DNA of 11,517 bases from Lentisphaerota bacterium (GTDB lineage: Bacteria; Verrucomicrobiota; Lentisphaeria; Oligosphaerales; PUNB01), in contig PUNB01000228.1 in the NCBI GenBank assembly GCA_003552565.1, forward strand, positions 1 to 11,517. The letters run 5' to 3'. Positions 1 through 5,535 of the stretch are shown one piece after another. Numbering within the stretch: the first letter of the stretch is position 1; each line of letters begins with the position of its first letter. The translations under genes were made by a program, and so were the position numbers. The notes beneath the pieces are model-generated. The model saw only the letters and a program-made list of their open reading frames with translations, was not told where the DNA came from and did not search any database.

Positions 1-1
1 T

Positions 2-469
2 CTGGCGGCGACCTTGACAGTCTGGATATTTTTCGGCAAGCCGGATTTGACCATGGGGTTGAACGGGGTACTGGCCGGGCTGGTGTCGATTACCGCCAAC
101 TGCGATATTGTCTCCAACTTTTCAGCGATCATCATCGGTCTGATCGGCGGATTTCTGGTGGTCGGCGGAGTAAGACTGCTCGACAAGCTGTGCATTGATG
201 ACCCGGTAGGCGCCTGGCCCGTGCATGGTCTGTGCGGCGTGTGGGGAGTTCTGGCGGCGGCTGTTTTCGGCGATGCGGCTTTCGGTGTCCAGCTCCTCGG
301 CGCCGTGGCGATTCCGCTTTGGGCTTTCGCAGCCATGCTCTTACTGTTTCTGATCCTGAAAGGACTGGGAGTTCTGCGGGTAAGTGAAGATGAAGAGCTG
401 CGCGGCCTGGATATCGGCGAGCATGGCGAGGAAGCCTATAACGGATTCCAGGTATTCTCCACTCAGTAG
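2..469 (+). CDS. amt: Ammonium transporter, C-terminal part (5' end outside window)
   Basis: This is the last 155 residues of an Amt/MEP/Rh-family channel, which moves ammonium across the inner membrane. The reading frame is open from base 2, so the gene begins upstream; the TTG at 14 is internal. The visible part has several hydrophobic helices and the family stretch DDPVGAWPVHGLCGVWG, whose His corresponds to the second pore histidine of AmtB. It ends in a hydrophilic tail (RVSEDEELRGLDIGEHGEEAY), the C-terminal region that in characterised Amt proteins contacts the PII regulator. A PII gene follows 74 nt downstream on the same strand, the classical amt-glnK arrangement. Family assignment is secure; substrate preference and N-terminus cannot be seen. 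Confidence 0.95.
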   Translation: MAATLTVWIFFGKPDLTMGLNGVLAGLVSITANCDIVSNFSAIIIGLIGGFLVVGGVRLLDKLCIDDPVGAWPVHGLCGVWGVLAAAVFGDAAFGVQLLGAVAIPLWAFAAMLLLFLILKGLGVLRVSEDEELRGLDIGEHGEEAYNGFQVFSTQ

Positions 470-529
470 GATATTTCAGCCAGTCATGATTCAGGTTTAA
501 CCATAACTCCACAAAAACGTGGAAAACTT

Positions 530-535
530 AAGGAG
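530..535 (+). promoter_or_regulatory. Ribosome binding site of the PII gene
   Basis: AAGGAG lies 8 nt upstream of the ATG at 544, a near-perfect Shine-Dalgarno that fixes the start of the PII gene. Confidence 0.85.
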
Positions 536-543
536 TATTATAG

Positions 544-885
544 ATGAAACTGGTAACTGCCTACATTCAGCCGGAAAAACTGACGGCGGTAAAGCAGGCC
601 CTGTACGAGCGGGAAGTTTACAAAATGTCAGTGACCAACGCTCTGGGCTGCGGACAGCAGAAGGGATATCACGAATCTTATAGAGGGGTTGATATCGAAG
701 TTAATCTGTTGAAGAAAATCCGCATAGAAATTGCCATCAACGAGGATTTCCTCGATCGAACGATCGAGGGAATCATCGCCGGTGCCCGCACTGGGAAAAT
801 CGGCGACGGCAAGATTCTTGTCAGTGAATTATCCGACTGCATCCGCATCCGCACCGGCGAGACCGGCGGCGATGCAATCGGTTAA
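544..885 (+). CDS. PII signal transduction protein (GlnB/GlnK type), no Tyr51
   Basis: A 113-residue PII protein of usual length (112 in E. coli), a trimeric cytoplasmic sensor of ATP/ADP and 2-oxoglutarate that gates partner proteins. Nucleotide and effector residues sit at standard positions: Gln39, Lys58, Lys90, Arg101 and Arg103, with the C-terminal signature TGKIGDGKI at 83-91 and RIRTGE at 101-106. The T-loop keeps Arg47 (YRGVD, 46-50), the residue that in GlnK enters the AmtB pore. Position 51, uridylylated Tyr in proteobacterial PII, is Ile, so GlnD-type modification at that site is not possible. Position 49 is Val, so cyanobacterial-type Ser49 phosphorylation is excluded too. Its place behind amt says it controls that transporter. 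glnK is the better functional label, but GlnB and GlnK cannot be separated by sequence alone. Confidence 0.93.
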   Translation: MKLVTAYIQPEKLTAVKQALYEREVYKMSVTNALGCGQQKGYHESYRGVDIEVNLLKKIRIEIAINEDFLDRTIEGIIAGARTGKIGDGKILVSELSDCIRIRTGETGGDAIG

Positions 886-905
886 CCGTTAATTTTCTGT
901 AACCG

Positions 906-947
906 GCTCCGGTGACTTGAATGGTTCAATTCACCGGAGCTTTTTTT
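906..947 (+). terminator. Rho-independent terminator of the amt-PII operon
   Basis: A perfect 10-bp stem, GCTCCGGTGA (906-915) with TCACCGGAGC (931-940), is extended inside by TTGAA/TTCAA around a TGG loop and followed by seven T residues (941-947). It starts 21 nt after the PII stop. The convergent PHP gene ends at 949, right beside it; on that strand the hairpin has no T-run behind it, so it looks one-directional. Confidence 0.93.
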
Positions 948-948
948 A

Positions 949-2013
949 TTAGTCAAAATAGACTGGGGCTGAAAAGGCTCGGAGGTCATCGCAGGCACGC
1001 ACTTCCAGGCGGATATAGTTCTGCCCGGCATAAGTAAATTCCCATTCATCTTCCACCAATGGCTGGTCATGGGTATATATTTTCTGCAAGCTTATACCGT
1101 CGGCCACAAAGCCCAATGACTGCAGGCCGGCGGCATCGGCGACACGATACTTGACTCGCAGCTTCTGATTTTCAGCCGCGTCTATGGAATTACCCATCGG
1201 CTGTCCATTCACTTCCATGGTTAATAGAGGGCTCTCGCTGGCCAGGCAGCGGCCGTTGTTGAGGTATGCAATTATGGATTCCGCCGTCGCATCCTCTTTT
1301 GGGATCGCAGTCCAGCAGTTGCCTATGGCTTCGGGTAAATGAGCGTCACTGCCGGCAAGCGGGGTCACTCGGATGGAGTCGGTCAGCAGGCGGTCCCATA
1401 ATTCTACCGCTTCAGCGTCATGTCGCTCGAAGGCGCGATGAATCCTTTTGGCGCCGTTGATGACCTCCATGGCAAATGCCGGCCCCAGTTTCCACAAGTC
1501 GTTCTTCCGCTCTTCAGAATAATCCTTGGTGAACCAGCCGGCAGGGTGGGGTATCCATGTAAAGGGAGCCAGTTTCCGAGCCCGGTCAAAGTCTTTTTCG
1601 GTCCCGTCTTTTCGCGGGTATAACCGCCGGCTGTTGTGGAGCAGGCCGATATGATGATTCCCCGCCTGGGGTTCCTGTCCCCAGGACATGGAAGGAACGC
1701 CTTTGACGGATCTTTTCTGGGTCAGACTGTTATGATCGGCGGCGAAGACGACATCGATACCGGCTCGAAGACCGGCATCCCGATTCTGGGCAATTGTGGC
1801 GCGCCCGTCGCTGTAGTCGCTGTGTGTGTGCGGGTCAAAAATTGTCACCGGTTCCCCGAATAGTTCGCGGGTGGCGCGCAAACGCTCGGCCTTTTCACAT
1901 TGCTCGGCGGCGAGCCAATCACGCATGGCTTTCATCCACTGGCGGTCAAGAAAAGCCTGTTTTTTCTTGGGGGTATTTAATGGCTTCGGTGATTTTTGAT
2001 ATATTGAAGGCAT
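949..2013 (-). CDS. PHP-domain metallohydrolase (CehA/McbA-like)
   Basis: A 354-residue protein of the PHP superfamily of metal-dependent phosphoesterases and hydrolases. Metal-ligand motifs appear in family order: DPHTHSDYSDG (60-70), ADHN (92-95), a GNHH segment near 118-121, IPHPAGW (154-160) and GSDAH (221-225). After the PHP domain (about 58-260) comes a C-terminal beta-rich domain, with SESPLLTMEVNG and a closing YIRLEVR...AFSAPVYFD, as in CehA/McbA-type proteins. No signal peptide is evident; the first 20 residues are Lys/Pro-rich, so it is probably cytoplasmic. The start is supported by AAGGA at 2020-2024, 6 nt before the ATG. It diverges from a broken metallophosphoesterase gene, so the two may once have acted in one phosphoester or polyol-phosphate pathway. 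The substrate is unknown. Confidence 0.85.
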   Translation of the reverse strand: MPSIYQKSPKPLNTPKKKQAFLDRQWMKAMRDWLAAEQCEKAERLRATRELFGEPVTIFDPHTHSDYSDGRATIAQNRDAGLRAGIDVVFAADHNSLTQKRSVKGVPSMSWGQEPQAGNHHIGLLHNSRRLYPRKDGTEKDFDRARKLAPFTWIPHPAGWFTKDYSEERKNDLWKLGPAFAMEVINGAKRIHRAFERHDAEAVELWDRLLTDSIRVTPLAGSDAHLPEAIGNCWTAIPKEDATAESIIAYLNNGRCLASESPLLTMEVNGQPMGNSIDAAENQKLRVKYRVADAAGLQSLGFVADGISLQKIYTHDQPLVEDEWEFTYAGQNYIRLEVRACDDLRAFSAPVYFD

Positions 2014-2142
2014 GCTTTTTCCTTTGTCTGTGTTTTGGGCGCACTCCGCTTTTTCCGCACCGACAGGGAAATTTAAGACTTTTAAGTTAGATTACGAATG
2101 CTTCACTGAGATTAAGTTTAGTCGATTTTATCAGGATTCAGT

Positions 2143-2674
2143 ATGGTCTTAAACACTCACACCTATGAAAACTCCCGGGTTGATTCCAGAAAGATCTGGC
2201 TTCCCCGGCTGAGCCGGCCGGCGGCGGTTCAACCCGGCGGAGAATTCATCATTCAGCTCTCAGATTGCGGCGGGCGGGAGCTGTCACTAAAACTGGCGGA
2301 TGAAGAGCAAACCCGGCAACTGCCGTTGCAACAGTAAGTTTATTGGCTTGGATCGATCAGTGGCTTACAATGACGATCATGAAATTATCAACCCGGCTAT
2401 GGATCCCTCACAGCATGCATGGCTGCGGGGAGAACTCGCAAGCCTAAAGGCCGGGCAGCGGGCGGTGATTTTCTGTCATTATGACTATAAGCGCGAATTG
2501 TCTCATTATCTCCGCCAATATCCGATATTCAAGGTGCTCTACGGCCACAGCAATAAGTCCTGCCTGGAGCCGGAGTTCGCCGAGCTGGACGGCGGTTTAT
2601 GGCCGCCCGAAGACTGCCAGCTGCTGAAACTGACTCCAAAAGGGCTTGATCTTGGCAGGTGTTCACTTGTGTGA
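2143..2674 (+). pseudogene. Decayed calcineurin-like metallophosphoesterase, central part deleted
   Basis: Two fragments in different frames read as the ends of one gene. The first (2143-2337, 64 codons) starts at an ATG with AGGA 6 nt upstream and encodes an N-terminal beta-type segment (RLSRPAAVQPGGEFIIQLSD), then a TAA. The second continues in another frame from about 2336 to the TGA at 2674. It carries the end of a metallophosphoesterase: FIGLDRSVAYND, PSQHAWLRGEL, AVIFCHYD and VLYGHSN. These match the usual C-terminal half (the L-D strand, the Q-x-x-W-L helix, the H of xxHxx and the terminal GHxH, here GHSN). The N-terminal catalytic motifs (DxH, GDxxD, GNHD/E) are absent. An internal deletion with frame change near 2335-2340 fits best. 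A free-standing ORF from ATG 2300 is possible but would lack the metal centre. An assembly error cannot be excluded. Confidence 0.7.
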
Positions 2675-2681
2675 AACACCG

Positions 2682-2773
2682 TTTTACAGAAGGCCGCAAA
2701 GAAAGCAAGGCAACAAAGAAAAGGAAAATTTCGGGGATAGAATACTTCGTTTTCTTCGTTTTTCTTTGTAAAA
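2682..2773. repeat. Imperfect long inverted repeat, AAAGAAA-rich
   Basis: TTTTACA at 2682-2688 pairs with TGTAAAA at 2767-2773. The intervening arms are mainly purine on the left (AAAGAAAGCAAGG, ACAAAGAAAAGG) and complementary pyrimidine on the right (TTTTCTTCGTTTTTCTTTG). A transcript could form a long imperfect hairpin directly after the broken phosphoesterase gene. It may act as a terminator-like structure or be a remnant of a repeat; neither is proven. Confidence 0.4.
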
Positions 2774-2997
2774 GCTGCTTCTTGTGGTCAGACGACAAAC
2801 TTGGCCCGTGAATTATTCAGGTTAGCTGGTTACGCTTAAACCACCTGCTTTGTCGGTATTGAATCAGAAAGAATGTGAACTGAATGGGCACTTCAACCGC
2901 GCGTCCAGGTCGGTTAAGCGGGCCGAGTAAGGGTATTTGCGTAATAAGGGAGCCGACAAACTTAGTCTAAAAAATGAGGAATAGAAAGAAAACCAGA

Positions 2998-3067
2998 GCC
3001 GCCTGAGGCGGACGAGACAAGGTGCGAGACTTATGTTGCATGCAACATAACGAGATAAGGTGAGCAC
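2998..3067 (+). repeat. A-family palindromic repeat, copy 1
   Basis: The order is: the palindrome CCGCCTGAGGCGG (2999-3011), the arm CGAGACAAGGTGCGAGAC (3013-3030), a perfect 20-bp palindrome (3031-3050, two half-sites of TTATGTTGCA type), and a degenerate second arm CGAGATAAGGTGAGCAC (3051-3067). The same palindrome and arm recur at 5357-5487 and 11289-11364. No coding capacity. Confidence 0.75.
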
Positions 3068-3103
3068 AAAATTAGGTCTTGACCCCTTTTTTCGCGGAGG
3101 GTC

Positions 3104-4003
3104 TCACTGGCGAAACAGCTCGACAGTGTCCGCGGCTTTTTTCAGGGGCGGGCAGGATGGATGCAGCAGCCAGGATTCGGTGTGATGCACTTCTTCTCCC
3201 GGTTTCAGGGTTTTCTGTTCGCCCATGGTTTCCATTTCGACCATGAAATTATCCGGCCCGATATAGAGTGCCATATTGCAGCCGAGGGGATAATTGCCGG
3301 CTGGGTCGTAGGCGCTCTTTTTGGCGAAGATTAAATCGTTCTCTGGATCGCGTAAGGCGAGAACACCGCGATGCGCCTGGAACATGCGTTTTGTCTCTTT
3401 TCCCCGAGGCTCAATGACAAGCTGGTCGTCAGTCAGTCTGATTTGACTGTCGGCGAAGCTGTCGCTGCCATGGCCCGCCCAGCATCGGAAAAAGACCATT
3501 GAAAATGTATCCCACTCGCCGCCGTCGCCCACCGGCGCGATGTAACTGCATTCAGGGGTCGGCAGTGTGCAGGTCAGCGCCCATACGCCGGTGCTGTAAA
3601 GCATATCGCCGCGGTTGATGATAAAATTGTCGACTTCAAAAAGGGTGTCATTGAGACAGCTGACGGAAAATCCTCTTTGCGTACGCGTTATCGGATCAAC
3701 CGGCGCCAGCAGAGTAAAACCCTGATCATGCATGATTTCTTCGCAGGCTAAATTGTCGGGCCGATAGTTGTCCTCTGACTCGTCAGCCATGGGTCTGGCC
3801 GGCCAGACGCGGTGTCCACCGCGCAAATCCCAGTCCCCGCGACAATGCTTTCCCGGTTCCCACAACAGCAGGTTGTTTCCTCCGGGTCTGCCGAAAAAGG
3901 CAATGCGAGGACCGATATCACTGACGGCTGTAAGTTCCGCTTTGCCGGTTTGAATCCTGATGGCTCGTGACTGATTGAAGGTGATATTTTCAATTTTTCT
4001 CAT
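3104..4003 (-). CDS. DUF4380-like protein, galactose-mutarotase fold
   Basis: A 299-residue protein resembling the DUF4380 group, related to galactose-mutarotase/aldose-epimerase beta-sandwich proteins. Visible features are SDIGPRIAFFG (28-38), NNLLLWEP (43-50), RGGHRVWPARP (61-71, the GGHRxW hallmark), and a late GCNMALYIG...MVEMETMG followed by LKPGEEVHHTESWLLHP (266-282), where these proteins have an E-x-x-x-L-x-PG-x-x-x-x-x-E-x-W strand pair. No signal peptide; probably cytosolic. The frame is open upstream to 4279, but ATG 4003 is chosen because AAGGG lies 7 nt before it and the upstream part is antisense-frame ftsZ sequence. The start overlaps the ftsZ stop by 14 nt, so translation is likely coupled. 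Carbohydrate binding or epimerisation is a guess from fold; no substrate is known. Confidence 0.7.
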   Translation of the reverse strand: MRKIENITFNQSRAIRIQTGKAELTAVSDIGPRIAFFGRPGGNNLLLWEPGKHCRGDWDLRGGHRVWPARPMADESEDNYRPDNLACEEIMHDQGFTLLAPVDPITRTQRGFSVSCLNDTLFEVDNFIINRGDMLYSTGVWALTCTLPTPECSYIAPVGDGGEWDTFSMVFFRCWAGHGSDSFADSQIRLTDDQLVIEPRGKETKRMFQAHRGVLALRDPENDLIFAKKSAYDPAGNYPLGCNMALYIGPDNFMVEMETMGEQKTLKPGEEVHHTESWLLHPSCPPLKKAADTVELFRQ

Positions 4004-5234
4004 AATTTTTCCCTTTTTGTATTTGACGACCAAGGTCAAGCTGGATACCTTTCCGTTGAAAGGTCGGGACATCAAGGTTTTCTCCCCGAAATATGGTTGG
4101 GTTATTGCCGGAGAAAACACCCAGAACCTCTTCCTGAAAAGGCAGTTCCTCCTGAATGGCGAAAGCGCCGGCTTTTTCTTTTTGGCGCTGGCGACCGCCG
4201 GCGTTTTTTTTCTGGCTGGAAGGTGTCGGCCGGGGGGGGATTTCCTCGTTGGCCGCGGCCGGGGCGGTTTTGTTATCATTTTCCGTCGGCAGCTGGCAGC
4301 AGAGGCCGGTCAGCTGAATTTCGCCGGCGTGTATAGGGCTGGTGTAAGCGCCGACCAGCAGCCGGGTTTCTTCCGGGAAATGCTGTTGGATGGCGGTCAT
4401 GCATTCTCGAAGTTCAGAGGCGGATATTTCATTGTTGCTGCCGACGGTAATTACGGCGTTGTTGGATTGACGCAGCTGATCCCGGCCTCCGAGCAGAGGA
4501 CAGCGCACGAATTCCTCGACCGCGTCCCGCCAGCGATTATTCCCGGTTCCGGCTCCAAAGCCGAGACGGCAGCGACCAGGATTCTGCCGGAGAAGGGAGC
4601 GAATGGTGGCGAAGTCGGCTTTCAGAATCCAGTCCGACCAGGCTATTCCTAGAAGTCCGGTAATGGATTTAGCCAGCATTTGGTCGATATGCAGGAAGGC
4701 TTGACGAGCGGGAATATCGGCGGCGACGGCGGAAAATAAAAGATCATTGTGAATGACGATTATGTGTTCAGTGATGTCGCGGATAGCGGACAAGGCCTTT
4801 TCCGCCTGTCTCCTGGGCCAGTTGCCTTCAAACGAAAACGGCAGCGTCAGGACAAAGAGCGCTGGAACATTGTGATCTCGGGCCAGCCGGGCTAATACCC
4901 GGGAAACGCCGGCGCCGCAGCCGGCGCCGAGTCCCGCGGTCACAATCATGATCGAGGCCGGCTCAATTGTCTCCAGGATTCTTTCCTCGGTGCCGGCGGC
5001 AATTCTTTCCGCCAGGCGGGAATCACCGCCGCATCCTTCGGAGCATTCCCATTCCTGGCCTAATTGAATAAAGTTAACGTTTTTGTTCCCCAGCGCCGCC
5101 GGGTTTTTTTCGTCGAAATCAATAACCGCGGCCGAGAATTTATCGGTTTCCTGGTCAATGCTTAAATGGCTGAGTATTTCTCCCCCCGCTCCACCGATTC
5201 CCACGACCATGGGGTGTTTTTTTTCTTTGTTCAT
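3990..5234 (-). CDS. ftsZ: Divergent FtsZ with altered GTPase motifs
   Basis: A 414-residue tubulin/FtsZ-family protein, the GTPase that forms the cytokinetic ring. Numbered from ATG 5234: nucleotide-binding GIGGAGGE (12-19), signature loop TAGLGAGCGAG (99-109), LPFSFEG (131-137), IVIHND (159-164), T7 region KADFAT (205-210), then LGFGAGTG. Typical FtsZ has GGGTGTG and NxDxxD; here they are GAGCGAG and KADFAT, so the T7 Asn and the second catalytic Asp (E. coli Asp212) are Lys and Thr. GTP hydrolysis is probably weak or lost. A polar Gln/Lys linker (about 315-370) leads to LDVPTFQRKG (387-396), a recognisable form of the conserved C-terminal peptide that binds FtsA, followed by about 19 extra residues. 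TTG 5240 is an alternative start. No Shine-Dalgarno is visible; the leader is repeat element B1. ftsA lies upstream on the same strand. Confidence 0.87.
   Translation of the reverse strand: MNKEKKHPMVVGIGGAGGEILSHLSIDQETDKFSAAVIDFDEKNPAALGNKNVNFIQLGQEWECSEGCGGDSRLAERIAAGTEERILETIEPASIMIVTAGLGAGCGAGVSRVLARLARDHNVPALFVLTLPFSFEGNWPRRQAEKALSAIRDITEHIIVIHNDLLFSAVAADIPARQAFLHIDQMLAKSITGLLGIAWSDWILKADFATIRSLLRQNPGRCRLGFGAGTGNNRWRDAVEEFVRCPLLGGRDQLRQSNNAVITVGSNNEISASELRECMTAIQQHFPEETRLLVGAYTSPIHAGEIQLTGLCCQLPTENDNKTAPAAANEEIPPRPTPSSQKKNAGGRQRQKEKAGAFAIQEELPFQEEVLGVFSGNNPTIFRGENLDVPTFQRKGIQLDLGRQIQKGKNYEKN
4011..4015 (-). promoter_or_regulatory. Ribosome binding site deciding the DUF4380-like start
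   Basis: On the minus strand AAGGG stands 7 nt before the ATG at 4003, inside the ftsZ coding sequence. This favours 4003 over the longer in-frame extension to 4279. Confidence 0.75.
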
Positions 5235-5241
5235 AATCAAA

Positions 5242-5306
5242 GCGAATGAGTTGCTAGTAGTTTTTTCTTAGATTTTGTGGGTAACAGCTTGGTTTCAGGT
5301 GTCAGG
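5242..5306 (+). repeat. B-family repeat, copy 1 (left end)
   Basis: The segment 5262-5306 is identical over 45 nt to 7387-7431, and its last 37 nt (5270-5306) are also identical to 11235-11271. Key pieces in order are GATTTTGTGG, GTAACAGCTT and GGTTTCAGGTGTCAGG. Similarity to copy 2 continues left (CGAATGAGTTGCTAG against CGAATGGATTACTAG) almost to the ftsZ start codon. The right half of the element is not recognisable; A-family sequence follows. The whole gap between ftsA and ftsZ (5241-5535) is repeats plus about 80 nt without structure. Confidence 0.85.
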
Positions 5307-5347
5307 GCGGATAATTCAGAACTCACTTATATTTGTGTGCAAGTTTC

Positions 5348-5487
5348 CTTGTCTTGTCCGCCTCAGGCGGATCTCGCACCTCATTCCATGTGCTCTTCAT
5401 CTTCTTCTCGTTTGATAGCTGAATCTTTCTTTCGTCACAATTCAAATTCCACTTTTTTGGAAATAGGTTCGAGACAAGGTGCGAGAC
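5348..5487. repeat. A-family palindromic repeat, copy 2
   Basis: The palindrome TCCGCCTCAGGCGGA (5357-5371) has CCTTGTCT on its left and TCTCGCACCT (5372-5381) on its right, both in inverted sense. After about 90 nt comes a forward arm, CGAGACAAGGTGCGAGAC (5470-5487), identical to 3013-3030. The segment between them (5382-5469) shows no gene. Confidence 0.75.
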
Positions 5488-5535
5488 AAAGTTGAACTCA
5501 AAAACACGCAATATGCCTTTCCGGATACCCTCCAG

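Larger units (their letters stand above)
2675..3103. other. 429-bp non-coding stretch with repeats
   Basis: I see no gene here. It holds an imperfect purine-rich inverted repeat (2682-2773), about 220 bp without recognisable structure, and an A-family palindromic element (2998-3067). AATTAGGTCTTGACCCC followed by a T-run (3070-3092) comes just before the end of the DUF4380-like gene. A 67-codon minus-strand reading frame at 2864-3067 runs through the repeat and is not credible as a gene. Confidence 0.6.

Noticed and set aside
509..522. CCAC-AAAAAC-GTGG hairpin between amt and the PII gene
   Set aside because: Only a 4-bp stem with no T-run; too weak to call a terminator or regulatory structure.
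2864..3067. 67-codon minus-strand small ORF
   Set aside because: Much of it is the translation of the A-family repeat; no ribosome binding site or recognisable family.
4004..4279. In-frame extension of the DUF4380-like protein by 92 residues
   Set aside because: It lies fully inside ftsZ in another frame, is low-complexity (Pro/Arg/Lys-rich) and has no ribosome binding site, whereas ATG 4003 has one.
3975..4652. 225-codon plus-strand reading frame opposite ftsZ
   Set aside because: Antisense shadow of the ftsZ 3' half; no family motifs, and the coding signal is clearly on the minus strand.
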